Source of the DNA: CAWCAL01 sp963695075 | Lineage (GTDB): Bacteria; Actinomycetota; Acidimicrobiia; Acidimicrobiales; CAWCAL01 | Reading direction: 5' to 3' | DNA: 64,000 bases | NCBI GenBank assembly: GCA_963695075.1 | Contig: CAVOFR010000007.1 | Location: 1,488,001-1,552,000 of the forward strand | Shown here: positions 26,544-35,333 of the stretch, piece after piece | Numbering within the stretch: position 1 is the first letter of the stretch | Layout: every line of letters starts with the position of its first letter | Translations under genes and position numbers: made by a program | Notes under the pieces: model-generated | What the model saw: only the letters and a program-made list of their open reading frames with translations | Database searches by the model: none | What the model was told of the DNA's origin: nothing

Positions 26544-28745
26544 GTCCGGTGCCGCCGGGGCGGGGGAGGGCTCGTCGGGTACTTCACTGATGCCGAACCG
26601 ATCGTGGATCCGGTGCATCCAGGCGGGAGCCCACCAGTTGGCCGAGCCGGCGATCTTCATGAGGGCGGGGACGAGAGTCGCGCGCACGATCGTGGCGTCG
26701 ACGAGCACCGCGGTGGCCAGCCCGAGGCCGAAGAGCTTGATGAAGGTGATGCGACTCGACGCGAAGGCGATGAACGTGACAGCGAGGACCAGGGCGGCCG
26801 CGGTGACGATCCGACCGGTGCGCTCCAGACCCGACGCCACCGAAGCGTCGTTGTCGCCGGTGCGGTCGTACTCCTCCTTGATGCGGCTGAGGAGGAACAC
26901 CTCGTAGTCCATCGAGAGACCGAAGGCGATGCAGAACATCAGGATCGGTGTCGTCACGTCGGTAAGGCCGGTCGGGGTGAAGTCCATCGCTCCGGCGCCG
27001 TTGCCGTCCTGGAAGACCCAGACCATGGCGCCGAAGGTGGCGGTGAGCGACAGCAGGTTGAGGACGATGGCCTTGATCGGGACCAACAAGGATCCGAACA
27101 TGAGGAACAGGAGGACGAACGTCGACAGGGCGATGATCGCGGCGGCGATCGGGATCCGATCGAAGATGGCCGCCTTCGTGTCGATGAGGCTGGCCGATTC
27201 TCCCCCGACGAAGACCTGCTCGAACCCGCCGTCGAGACCGCGGATTTCCCGGACGAGATCCTCGCCGGCGATGGAGATGGGTTCGGTGTTCGGGACTACG
27301 TTGAACCAGGCGATCCGGCCGTCGGTCTGGGTGGTGAGCCCCTCGTCGGGCGGGACCAGCAGCTCCCCCTCGAAGTACCGGCCGGTCGACGCGTCCACCC
27401 GGTCGACCTCCGGCAGTGCCGACACGTCGGCGGCGAAGGAGTCGAGCCGGTCGTCGGTGAGCTCTCCGGTCACGACGACGGGGAAGGCGATCGCCTCGTT
27501 CGAGTCGAACTCGGCCATGATGATCTCGACCGCGTCGCGGCTCGGACTGCCTTCCGGGAGGACCCGATGGTCGGGGACCCCCCAGACGACGCGGAGGAAC
27601 GGCAGGCCCAGGACGAGGAGCAGCGTGATGGCCACGACGGCAACCGTGACGGGGCGGCCCATCACGGCGGTGGCGGTGCGATGCCAGAACCCCCGGCCTT
27701 CCTCGACGGGCTTGCGGGTCCAGAGCGTCCAGGCATCGACCCGGTGGCCGAGCACGGCCAGGAGGGCGGGGAGCGTGACGGTCGACGCGACCATCGCTAT
27801 CACCAGAACTCCGATGCCCGCATAGGCGAAGGAGCGCAGGAAGTACAGCGGGAAGATCAGGAGGGCGGAGATCGAGATCGCCACGGTGACCGCGCTGAAC
27901 GCGATGGTACGCCCCGCGGTTTCCACCGTGCGGACGACGGCGGCGTCGACGTCGTGTCCGGCGGCCAGCTCCTCTCGGAATCTCGAGACGATGAAGAGGC
28001 TGTAGTCGATCCCGAGGGCCAGGCCCATACCGGTCACGAGGTTGATCGAGAACACCGAGACATCGGTGAAGCCGGTGAGGACGAACAGCACGAGAAACGC
28101 ACCGACCACGGCCATGATCCCCACCGTCAGGGGGAGGAGCGCGGCGACGACACCTCCGAAGATGGCGATGAGGAGGGCCAGGGTGATCGGCACGGCGATG
28201 GCCTCGGCCCGGGCGAGGTCGCCCTCGATCGTGCTGTTGACCTCATCGAAGATCTGGGATCGGCCGGTCAGCTCGACCGTGAGCGGTCCGCGTCGTCCGG
28301 CGAGGTCCTGCATGTCGGCGAGCGTCTCGTCCCACTCGGGACCGGTATCGGGGTCGCCGGGGATGCGAGCGATGACCAGCGCCCGGTCCCCGGCGACGCT
28401 GCGCAACGGTGACACCGAGCCGAGGGACCAGTAGCTGGCGACGTCGTCGAGGTCGGCCCGTCCGGCCAGTTCGCTGGTGAAGGCCGTACCCGCCGCGGCG
28501 ACCGCCGGATCGTCGACATCGGTGGCGGTGACGAGGAACACGACGTCGGCGGTCCCGGTGCCGAACTCGGACTCGAGCAGCTCGCGGGCCCGGGTCGATT
28601 CCGATGTCGGGTCCTCGAAGCCGGCATCGAGGAGGCGGTCGAAGACCCCACCGGCAAAGACGGCCGCCAGGACGAGTCCGACGACGCTTCCCACCAGGAT
28701 GCTGCGGCGGGCGGACAGGATGAAGTGGGCGAGACGGGTGAACAC
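26382..28745 (-). CDS. MMPL-family RND transporter
   Basis: 787-residue transporter exporting lipids or hydrophobic compounds. Two repeats, each with a membrane segment, a large extracellular domain and five more segments, are visible: LGIDYSLFIVSRFREEL in the first half and the matching LSMDYEVFLLSRIKEEYDRTG in the second, both MMPL signatures. The final ~60 residues are a hydrophilic tail read antisense to the 3' end of the MFS gene, so the tail may be incidental read-through. GTG start at 28745. A strong promoter lies upstream and a TetR gene is divergent. Confidence 0.92.
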   Translation of the reverse strand: MFTRLAHFILSARRSILVGSVVGLVLAAVFAGGVFDRLLDAGFEDPTSESTRARELLESEFGTGTADVVFLVTATDVDDPAVAAAGTAFTSELAGRADLDDVASYWSLGSVSPLRSVAGDRALVIARIPGDPDTGPEWDETLADMQDLAGRRGPLTVELTGRSQIFDEVNSTIEGDLARAEAIAVPITLALLIAIFGGVVAALLPLTVGIMAVVGAFLVLFVLTGFTDVSVFSINLVTGMGLALGIDYSLFIVSRFREELAAGHDVDAAVVRTVETAGRTIAFSAVTVAISISALLIFPLYFLRSFAYAGIGVLVIAMVASTVTLPALLAVLGHRVDAWTLWTRKPVEEGRGFWHRTATAVMGRPVTVAVVAITLLLVLGLPFLRVVWGVPDHRVLPEGSPSRDAVEIIMAEFDSNEAIAFPVVVTGELTDDRLDSFAADVSALPEVDRVDASTGRYFEGELLVPPDEGLTTQTDGRIAWFNVVPNTEPISIAGEDLVREIRGLDGGFEQVFVGGESASLIDTKAAIFDRIPIAAAIIALSTFVLLFLMFGSLLVPIKAIVLNLLSLTATFGAMVWVFQDGNGAGAMDFTPTGLTDVTTPILMFCIAFGLSMDYEVFLLSRIKEEYDRTGDNDASVASGLERTGRIVTAAALVLAVTFIAFASSRITFIKLFGLGLATAVLVDATIVRATLVPALMKIAGSANWWAPAWMHRIHDRFGISEVPDEPSPAPAAPDSGRDDRLVVHRAEATGDPQPDGDSGQDQPGDADGDLEPDRRLSDEPEHLGTDR

Positions 28746-28786
28746 CAGAACTCCGGGCGGGGGGAAGAAGTCTACAGTTCCATGAA

Positions 28787-28815
28787 GATATACGGTCTAT
28801 GTGCACAGCTGTCAA
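28787..28815 (-). promoter_or_regulatory. Sigma-70-type promoter of the MMPL gene
   Basis: On the minus strand TTGACA (28815-28810), a 17-base spacer and TATATC (28792-28787) match a near-consensus housekeeping promoter. Transcription would start about 35 bases before the GTG at 28745. The spacer contains TGTGCACA, a possible operator half for the divergent TetR. Confidence 0.75.
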
Positions 28816-28823
28816 CCCATGGG

Positions 28824-28829
28824 TATACT
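28824..28829 (+). promoter_or_regulatory. -10 element of the TetR gene (leaderless)
   Basis: TATACT lies eight bases before ATG 28838, so the transcript would begin at or next to the start codon. This decides the start against an upstream in-frame ATG at 28799. TATAC at 28789 and GTATA at 28823 are symmetric and could form part of an operator. Confidence 0.65.
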
Positions 28830-28837
28830 CCGGTCGC

Positions 28838-29455
28838 ATGCCGACGATCCAGCCGGTCCCTCACCGTTCCCGCAATCGACGCGGGCAGGGTGAGAGGCTC
28901 CGGATCGAGCTGCTCGACGCTGCGGCTCGGCTCATGGCCGAGCAGGGCACGATCGAGTCCGTCACGCTGCGGGCGGTCGCATCCCGCGCCGGCGTTTCGC
29001 CGACCGCGGTGTACCGGCACTTCCGGGACCACGACGAGCTGGTCCACCACGCCATGTTGTGGTGCTGGACCTGGTTCGACATCGAGCTGGCCGAGTCACT
29101 CGACTCCGGGGCGAGCCCCGTGGACCGCTTCCGGGCGATGGCCCTGGTCTACTGCCGGTTCGCCACCGAGGAAGCGGGGATCTACGGCGTGCTCTTCGGG
29201 CGCGGGATCGAGCCGACCGACGAGATCCGGGCTTTCCGGGCCGACATCTACGGCAAGCTGGTCGATGTCGTGGCCGCCATCCTGGCCGAGGCCGGCGACG
29301 AGCGCGATGCCTACTTCGTCGCCGGACTGGCCCACAGCTGGGTGCACGGCATCGTAGGGCTGTGGACCGACGAGCCCGGGTCGCTCTGGCCCCCACTGGA
29401 GCTCCTCATCGACGAGGTGGTGTTCAATCTCGGGCTGTGCGAACGGCCGGGATGA
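28838..29455 (+). CDS. TetR-family transcriptional regulator
   Basis: 205-residue repressor-type regulator. The N-terminal HTH spans about residues 22-68: LRIELLDAAARLMAEQG, TLRAVASRAGVSPTAVYRHFRDHDELV. The C-terminal ligand domain (VDRFRAMALVYCRFATEE, AGLAHSWVHGIVGLW) belongs to the TetR_C group seen near transporters. It is divergent from the MMPL exporter with overlapping promoters, so it probably represses that pump and itself. Confidence 0.92.
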   Translation: MPTIQPVPHRSRNRRGQGERLRIELLDAAARLMAEQGTIESVTLRAVASRAGVSPTAVYRHFRDHDELVHHAMLWCWTWFDIELAESLDSGASPVDRFRAMALVYCRFATEEAGIYGVLFGRGIEPTDEIRAFRADIYGKLVDVVAAILAEAGDERDAYFVAGLAHSWVHGIVGLWTDEPGSLWPPLELLIDEVVFNLGLCERPG

Positions 29456-29501
29456 CCGGCCGGGCACCAGCATCCCGGCCCGCGCCCGACTCGAGTGTGG
29501 G

Positions 29502-30485
29502 TCAGGCCTCCAGGCCGAGTCGGTCGGCCTCGTCATCGAGGTGTCGGGCGCCCGTCTCGCAGTCGGCGAGCAGCGGACACCACCGGCACGCGGGTGACGG
29601 CGACAGATCCGGTTCGCGGGCGCCGGTGAGGAGTTCGATCATGTGCCCGACACCGTCGACGACCCGGCGGAGCTCCGATTCGAGCACGTCGGTGGTGACG
29701 TTCTGCACCACCGGTCGGGCCTGGTCGAGGTACAGGCTCACCAGCAGCCGGGGTGGCGTTCCGATCTTCATCGTGTCGACCAGAGCGTAGAACCGCAGGT
29801 CGGCCGCGTGGTCGGGTCGCGGCGCACCGGTCTTGAGATCGATGATGACCTTGCCCGCCGTCGCACCGGCGGCGCGGCCGAGGGTCAGGTCGGGTTTCCC
29901 ACTCAGCTTCACCCGGTCCTGCGCCACCATGCAGACGGAGGGGGACTCGGTCACGGGCGTCCACGAGGGCTCGATGGGCGGGAAGCACTCCTGGAACGCG
30001 CTGACCCTCTCGACGGCACCGGCTCGGAGCTCGGCCCGCACGACGGGGTCGACCCCCTGGAGCCAGTAGCCGAGACCGAAGTCCGCCTCGTGTTCGAACG
30101 AGGCCATCGCTTCGTCGACCAGTTCCATCGGCGACGCCTCACCCGGCCAGTGGATGCCCAACTCGATCGCCTTGTGTGAGACGCTGCCTCGAGCGATCGC
30201 CGGATTCCACTCGAATCGGTCGTTCTGCATCTCGTCGAGCCAGTTCCGCCGGCACCCGTGTACGCCGGCCAGCTTGCGCTTGTTGACGAACAACGGTTGA
30301 GGCTCGAGGTCTTCGGGGACCAGGGCGGTCAGCGCCGCGTTCAGCTCACCGCGGATGTCGCGCCCGAGGTTGGGGTCGAATCGGGGTCGCTCTCCGGGAG
30401 TGGCTCGGAGGGTGTCGAACACCTCCTTTTGTGCGGCGGTCAGGCTCGGCTGCTCATCTGCGACAACCGCTCGCTCGTCGTCCAT
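29502..30485 (-). CDS. Stand-alone PD-(D/E)XK nuclease-like protein with a four-Cys cluster motif
   Basis: 327 residues resembling the nuclease domain of RecB/AddB/Cas4. Seen are GCRRNWLDEMQ (first Cys), RGSVSHKAIE, GKPDLTLG, IIDLKTG (the Asp and D-x-K of the active site) and C-terminal CRWCPLLADCETG, giving four cysteines spaced as in iron-sulfur Cas4/AddB nucleases. No helicase or Cas genes are near. Start set at ATG 30485, where TATGAC lies seven bases upstream; ATG 30497 and GTG 30491 are alternatives. Role probably in DNA repair, unproven. Confidence 0.8.
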   Translation of the reverse strand: MDDERAVVADEQPSLTAAQKEVFDTLRATPGERPRFDPNLGRDIRGELNAALTALVPEDLEPQPLFVNKRKLAGVHGCRRNWLDEMQNDRFEWNPAIARGSVSHKAIELGIHWPGEASPMELVDEAMASFEHEADFGLGYWLQGVDPVVRAELRAGAVERVSAFQECFPPIEPSWTPVTESPSVCMVAQDRVKLSGKPDLTLGRAAGATAGKVIIDLKTGAPRPDHAADLRFYALVDTMKIGTPPRLLVSLYLDQARPVVQNVTTDVLESELRRVVDGVGHMIELLTGAREPDLSPSPACRWCPLLADCETGARHLDDEADRLGLEA

Positions 30486-30553
30486 GGCCACTGTCATACC
30501 CCATGGGGATGATGGACGTGGCGATGGAGTAGTCGCCCGAGAGATCCAGAGAT

Positions 30554-30931
30554 GTGACGAGACAGATGCGGTCCACGACACCACACGAGATGCGGCCCCG
30601 GTTGCGAGCTGTGAGCGACGACGGAGAGCCGGGCTCCGCGGTCCAGTTCGCCGACGCGGCGCGCACCCTGGTCCAGGCTGCCGTACTGCTCGGGCTGGAT
30701 CCGCCGTCGTTTCGCTTCCCCCCGCGCATCGCCGCCGCGGCTCGTACCCTTCGCCGGCTGCGAGGCAAACCCATCGTCAGCGTGGTCGTTCGGGGCCGGC
30801 CCTGGGTGGCGGTCCAGGCCGACATGATCGAAGGGGTCGTCGCGGCAAACCGGTTGGCCGGCACCGACGCCGACCGGGTCCGTACCGCGTTGTGGAACGC
30901 GCTGGTCGATCAGGGCCGGGCGGCGGCGTGA
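30554..30931 (+). CDS. Hypothetical small protein
   Basis: Up to 125 residues, not recognised. The conserved-looking body starts around VQFADAARTLVQAAVLLGLDPPSFRFPPR and continues RRLRGKPIVSVVVRGRPWVAVQADMIEGVVAANRLAG, an alpha/beta pattern with high GC third positions as in neighbouring genes. The GTG at 30554 is one option; ATG 30569, ATG 30590 and GTG 30611 are in frame and could be the true start. It is divergent from the nuclease-like gene and lies just upstream of the GT-C-like operon. Confidence 0.6.
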   Translation: MTRQMRSTTPHEMRPRLRAVSDDGEPGSAVQFADAARTLVQAAVLLGLDPPSFRFPPRIAAAARTLRRLRGKPIVSVVVRGRPWVAVQADMIEGVVAANRLAGTDADRVRTALWNALVDQGRAAA

Positions 30932-30981
30932 GGGCGCGGCGGCGCTCTCGGATGGTTGCCCGGTACCGACGGAGCTTCCCG

Positions 30982-31015
30982 TTGGTACGAACGGGTCTTT
31001 CCATTGGTACGAACG
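30982..31015 (+). repeat. Direct repeats upstream of the GT-C-like gene, putative operator
   Basis: TTGGTACGAACG occurs at 30982-30993 and again at 31004-31015, 22 bp apart (two helical turns). The first copy is also part of an inverted repeat CCCGTT-N6-AACGGG. TATCAA at 31016-31021 could be a -10 element. The arrangement looks like a regulator binding site controlling the operon that starts at 31061. Confidence 0.5.
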
Positions 31016-31060
31016 TATCAACGGCCTTCAGGTTGCTGGAAGTTCCGACGTTGCGCCCGA

Positions 31061-33133
31061 GTGGATCAGGTGAGACAACATCGAGGAGAACACGAGGGCG
31101 CGGCGCGACAGGTCGTCCGGCGCAGGCTGTTGGTACTCCTCCTCGCCTTCGGTCTGCTGTTCCGACTCTGGATGGCCTCGACCACCGACAACGCCGACGC
31201 CCGGACGCTCACCTGGGGGTCGGCCTACGCGGCCTCGGGCGATGTCGATCCCTACCGCTCGATCATCGAGAACCCGCTCGGCGATCCCATCCCGCTCGGT
31301 GGTATCCGTTCCCTGTCGCTGGCCCAGGGATACGTCGGTGTCGCGGTCGGGGCGGTCCCGCTGTGGATCGGTGAGCACGCCGGGCTGATCGACCTCGGCG
31401 ATCCACCCGACGGTCGGTCCTACGGCCTGGGCGAGATCTTCAGCTACAAGCTGAGCTACCTCCTGCCCGAGGTCCTGCTGCTGCTCTGCCTCTGGGCGCT
31501 CTACCCCGAGCCGCGGAAGCGACTGCTCGCGATCACCATCTGGGCCACCACGCCACTGGTCTTCTTCACCTGGGGACAGGGCATGCCCGACACGTGGACC
31601 GTGGTCGCCATCCTGGCCGGCTATCTCCTCCTCCGCCGGACCGAGGTCGCGGTCGACGGCAGCAGCGCCCTGCGGCGGTACGTCGGCGTCGCGGCCGTCA
31701 TCAGTCTCGGAGCGCTCGGCACCAAGCTGCTCCCACTCATCCTGTTCCTCCCCTACCTCGTGCTCGTCTCGCGCGATCGCCGCCTCGACCGGCTGGGTCG
31801 CATCGCGGCATGGGCGGCGGTTCCCGCCAGCTTGCTGGTCTTCGCCGCGCCCTATCTGGTGTCGCCGTACATGCGTGCCAACATCTTCACCAGGTTCGAG
31901 TTCGACATGCTCAACAGCGGACCGGGTGTGCAGGTCGGAAGCGCGCTCATGCCGGCCCAGCTCTCCCTGCTGATCCTCATCGGGGCCACCCTGTGGCTGA
32001 TCTCGACGCGTGACACGTGGCGGTACCTGGACGCGTGGATCATCACGGCCGTTCTGACGATCGGTGCCATGTCGGGCGTCATCACGCACCTGCTCATCTG
32101 GCTGCTCGTCCCGATCTTCCTCCTGGTGCGCCGTGACGAGACCGCGGCGGTCGGCGTGGCGGTCGCCTCCGGGCTCGCCGTGGCCTGGCACGTGCTGACC
32201 TACGACTGGCTCAGCGGTGTCGTCGCCTTTGCCATCGACGGTGTGAGCACGCCGATCGGGGGCACCTGGGAATGGATCCACGCCCACGTCCCGATGGACC
32301 GGACCGTCGGTGGCGCGGTGTCGTCGCTCATGCTCCTCGCGGTGGGATACGGCCTGTACGTGCTCTTCCGGCCCGGGCAGATCGTCGTGGCGCGACGCCA
32401 CCTGGCGACCGCCTGCGCGGCATCGACCGTCGTCATGGTCGTCATGCTGTTGGCAGTTCCGGTGATCGCGGCCGAGACCGGTCGATCCCCCTGGGCGTTC
32501 CACCACGGAGCGTTCCCGACCGACGACGTGCTCGAGATCCCCCGCGGTGGGGGATGGATCTCACCGGAGATCCGGACCGACGAGGTGGTCAGCGCAGCCA
32601 CGATCACCATCGATCGCTCCAGCCAGCCGAGCCTGGACGAACTGCAGCTCAGCCTGGTCGACGAGAACGACGAGACCGTGACGAGCGGCCAGGCACCTGT
32701 GTGGGATCTGGAACCGCGCTCGGATCTGGGGCCGGTCCGCATCGACTTCGACCGAGCGGTCGACCCCGAAGGAACGAGGCTGGTCATCCGTCGAATCGTG
32801 CAGGGAACCCCGGTGGCGGCCGCCGAGGTGGCCGGACCGGTACTGAACTCGCCGCTCACCAATCTCGAAGCGATGCGTACCGCCGGCGGGGACCTCGTAC
32901 CGATCGTCGAGCTTCGCCACCCCTGGGGGGCCGAGATGGCGAAGCGGGAGCTCGCTCACCTCGTGGAACCGCAGCGACTGCTCGGCCTGCCCCTCCTCGC
33001 CGTGGTGCTCGCAGCAGGCCTGGCCCGCCTGCTCACCCGGGTGAGGATCGAGGGCCCTCTTGCTCTCGAATCGGACGTGGTCGAGCCGATCGCTTCGGTC
33101 GGAGACCGTCCCCTGACCGGGAGTCGGTCATGA
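31061..33133 (+). CDS. Polytopic membrane protein, probable GT-C glycosyltransferase
   Basis: 690 residues with about ten membrane segments, then a ~150-residue extracytoplasmic beta-rich domain and a final membrane helix (LLGLPLLAVVLAAGLARLL). The first outside loop STTDNADARTLTWG...ASGDVDPYRS matches the acidic D...A...GDxDPY pattern of lipid-linked-sugar GT-C enzymes. Start placed at GTG 31061 (GTG 31070 also possible) because the upstream 35 residues overlap the repeat region. Stop overlaps the next ATG. Substrate unknown. Confidence 0.7.
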   Translation: MDQVRQHRGEHEGAARQVVRRRLLVLLLAFGLLFRLWMASTTDNADARTLTWGSAYAASGDVDPYRSIIENPLGDPIPLGGIRSLSLAQGYVGVAVGAVPLWIGEHAGLIDLGDPPDGRSYGLGEIFSYKLSYLLPEVLLLLCLWALYPEPRKRLLAITIWATTPLVFFTWGQGMPDTWTVVAILAGYLLLRRTEVAVDGSSALRRYVGVAAVISLGALGTKLLPLILFLPYLVLVSRDRRLDRLGRIAAWAAVPASLLVFAAPYLVSPYMRANIFTRFEFDMLNSGPGVQVGSALMPAQLSLLILIGATLWLISTRDTWRYLDAWIITAVLTIGAMSGVITHLLIWLLVPIFLLVRRDETAAVGVAVASGLAVAWHVLTYDWLSGVVAFAIDGVSTPIGGTWEWIHAHVPMDRTVGGAVSSLMLLAVGYGLYVLFRPGQIVVARRHLATACAASTVVMVVMLLAVPVIAAETGRSPWAFHHGAFPTDDVLEIPRGGGWISPEIRTDEVVSAATITIDRSSQPSLDELQLSLVDENDETVTSGQAPVWDLEPRSDLGPVRIDFDRAVDPEGTRLVIRRIVQGTPVAAAEVAGPVLNSPLTNLEAMRTAGGDLVPIVELRHPWGAEMAKRELAHLVEPQRLLGLPLLAVVLAAGLARLLTRVRIEGPLALESDVVEPIASVGDRPLTGSRS

Positions 33134-33855
33134 GGCGGACCCTGCTCCTGATCGCCACGATCGTGCTCGCCGTCGCGGGGACGGCGACCGCGGTGGGCGC
33201 CGGGCCGACCGTGACGGTGAGTCCGAACGCCGATCTCGCGGCCGGATCTCAGGTGATGGTGTCGTGGACCGCCTCATCGGCGCTCCAAACGGTGACCGTG
33301 CGGCAGTGCGTCATCGTGGGTGGCTCCGTCGCCTGCGGGACCGACGATGCACTCTGGGTGACGAGGCGTGCATCGGCGAAGGGAAGCACCCCGCTGACCC
33401 TGGCGGGGTCGGTCACCGTCGGCGGCGCCGCCCACGACTGCGTCACGTCGGGGACCTGCGTAGTCGAGGTGGTCGGGGATCTCATCCGCAGCGGCTCGTC
33501 CGAGTACGCCGATCCGGGCCAGATAGGCGTCGCCGGCTTGAACTTCGCGGGAGCCTCCTATGGCGACGCACCGACCGATGTCGGTCCATCCGGGCCGCTT
33601 CCCGCGACCGATACCGGCTCGTCCGACTCCGGCTTCAGTACCGCCGACAACCTCAATCAGGGGGTGTCAGGGGAGTGGAGAGGCGGCGGGGACGCGGATC
33701 TCCCCGGTGTCCCGGCCGGAGCGCTGGCGTCGACCGGCTACTCCCACCTGCCGCTCGTTCTGAGCGCCATGGCCTTGCTCTTCCTGGGGATCGTGTTCAC
33801 CCACAGCTCGAGACTTTGTCGCCCCGACGACTACGGCGAGATCCAGCCGCGCTGA
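33130..33855 (+). CDS. Secreted neocarzinostatin-fold-like protein with LASTG sorting motif
   Basis: 241 residues: signal peptide (LLLIATIVLAVAGTATAVGAG), an Ig-like domain resembling the neocarzinostatin family (TVTVSPNADLAAGSQVMVSW, VRQCVIVGGSVACG, DCVTSGTC), a low-complexity Gly/Ser region, and a C-terminal sorting signal LASTG followed by a membrane helix and SSRLCR. LAxTG is the sortase E recognition motif, so the protein is likely anchored to the cell wall. ATG 33130 overlaps the GT-C-like stop by four bases; the two may work together at the cell surface. Confidence 0.7.
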   Translation: MRRTLLLIATIVLAVAGTATAVGAGPTVTVSPNADLAAGSQVMVSWTASSALQTVTVRQCVIVGGSVACGTDDALWVTRRASAKGSTPLTLAGSVTVGGAAHDCVTSGTCVVEVVGDLIRSGSSEYADPGQIGVAGLNFAGASYGDAPTDVGPSGPLPATDTGSSDSGFSTADNLNQGVSGEWRGGGDADLPGVPAGALASTGYSHLPLVLSAMALLFLGIVFTHSSRLCRPDDYGEIQPR

Positions 33856-33895
33856 TGTCCCGGTCGGGGCGCGGCGGGCCGGGTACGCTCGGCCC

Positions 33896-35299
33896 GTGGC
33901 TCTCCGTGGCGCAGACGAGTACGTCGCAGGACTCCGCGACGCGCGCACCGTCCACTACCAGGGACGGATCATCCCCGATGTGACGGTCGAGCCCGAGCTG
34001 AGGACGGCGATCGATCACGCCGCGCTCGACTTCCGCATGCCCGAGGATCCGGACCTGGCCGACCTGTGCATCGCGGAGATCGACGGCGAGCCGATCTCGG
34101 CCTACTACGCGCTGCCCCGCGATGCCCGCGATCTGCTCCGTCGGTCCGAGCTGATCGAGACCGCGACCGCTCACGGCGGCACGATGGTCACCCTGATCAA
34201 GGAGATCGGCTCCGACGCGATCTTCGCCCTGTCGCGCATGCTGGACGCCGAACCCCTCGAGCGGGTGCAGGAGTTCCACCGCCGGTGCTACCGGGGAGAC
34301 CTCGCGGTGGCCGTCGCCCAGACCGACACGAAGGGCGATCGGTCGTTGCGGCCGACCGACCAGCCCGATCAGTACGTGCGGGTGGTCGACCGCAGCTCGA
34401 GCGGCATCGTGGTGCGCGGCGCGAAGGCCCACACCTCGGTGAGTGTCAACGCCGACGAACTGGTCGTCCTGCCGACGCGGGCGATGGGCGCCGACGCCGG
34501 CGACTTCGCCGTGGCGTTCGCCATCCCCATGGCGACGGACGGATTGCATCTGTACGTGTCCGACTACGGCGCCGGGGAGAAGGACCCGTTCACGTTCCCC
34601 CTGTCGTCGCGCCACAAGATGCTCGAGACGCTCACGGTGTTCGACGACGTCTTCGTTCCCTGGGAGCGGGTCTTCCTGGACGACCGTCCCGAACTGGCCG
34701 GGCCGATGGCGGCTGCCTTCGTCGAGTACCACCGCTTCACCGCGGTGTCCTACAAGCTGCCCCTGCTCGACGCTTTCGTCGGCGCGGCAGCGACCATCGC
34801 CGAGATGAACGGCGTGGCCGGCGCGGCCCACATCCGGGAGAAGGTCACCGAGCTCATGCGGTTCACCGAGACGGTCCGGTCGCTGACCGAGCTGGCCGCG
34901 CACCGGTGCGATGTCGAGCGGGACATCGCCCGGCCCGATCCGCTCACGACCAACCTGGCCAAGTACACCTTCGCCACCGGATACCACCAGGCGATCCAGC
35001 TGCTGCAGGACTGCGCCGGCGGCCTCCTGGTGACCGGACCGGGTGGAGCCGACTGGGACGATCCCGACACCCGCAAGGTTCTGGAGCACTATCTCTCCGC
35101 CGCGGCGCCGGCCGAGGAACGTCTCCGGATGATCAATCTGATAGCCGATCTGACCGCCCGAGACTTCGGCGGCTATCACGCGGTGCTAGCGGTCCACGCC
35201 GAGGGATCGATCGAGGCCGAGAAGCGCCACCTGCATCAGCACTTCCCGCTGGACCGGGCCAAGCGCCTGGCCAAGCGCCTCGCCGGTCTCGGCGAATAG
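33896..35299 (+). CDS. 4-hydroxyphenylacetate 3-hydroxylase (HpaB) family protein
   Basis: 467-residue acyl-CoA-dehydrogenase-fold protein. The family pattern QTDTKGDRSLRPTDQPDQYVRVVDR, GAKAHTSVS, VPWERVFLDD and HRFTAVSYK is present. The 4-hydroxybutyryl-CoA dehydratases of this family bind a 4Fe-4S cluster through CxxxC and His-x6-Cys; here no CxxxC is seen and the last Cys is Tyr (HRFTAVSY). It is therefore more likely a reduced-flavin-dependent hydroxylase, although no reductase is adjacent. GTG start at 33896 with TACGCT six bases upstream suggests a leaderless mRNA. Confidence 0.85.
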   Translation: MALRGADEYVAGLRDARTVHYQGRIIPDVTVEPELRTAIDHAALDFRMPEDPDLADLCIAEIDGEPISAYYALPRDARDLLRRSELIETATAHGGTMVTLIKEIGSDAIFALSRMLDAEPLERVQEFHRRCYRGDLAVAVAQTDTKGDRSLRPTDQPDQYVRVVDRSSSGIVVRGAKAHTSVSVNADELVVLPTRAMGADAGDFAVAFAIPMATDGLHLYVSDYGAGEKDPFTFPLSSRHKMLETLTVFDDVFVPWERVFLDDRPELAGPMAAAFVEYHRFTAVSYKLPLLDAFVGAAATIAEMNGVAGAAHIREKVTELMRFTETVRSLTELAAHRCDVERDIARPDPLTTNLAKYTFATGYHQAIQLLQDCAGGLLVTGPGGADWDDPDTRKVLEHYLSAAAPAEERLRMINLIADLTARDFGGYHAVLAVHAEGSIEAEKRHLHQHFPLDRAKRLAKRLAGLGE

Positions 35300-35333
35300 G
35301 GGACCCGCGTACCGGCGCTTCGCGTCGGTACTC

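Noticed and set aside
33896..35299. 4-hydroxybutyryl-CoA dehydratase
   Set aside because: The Cys ligands of its 4Fe-4S cluster are not present (no CxxxC; HRFTAVSY instead of His-x6-Cys).
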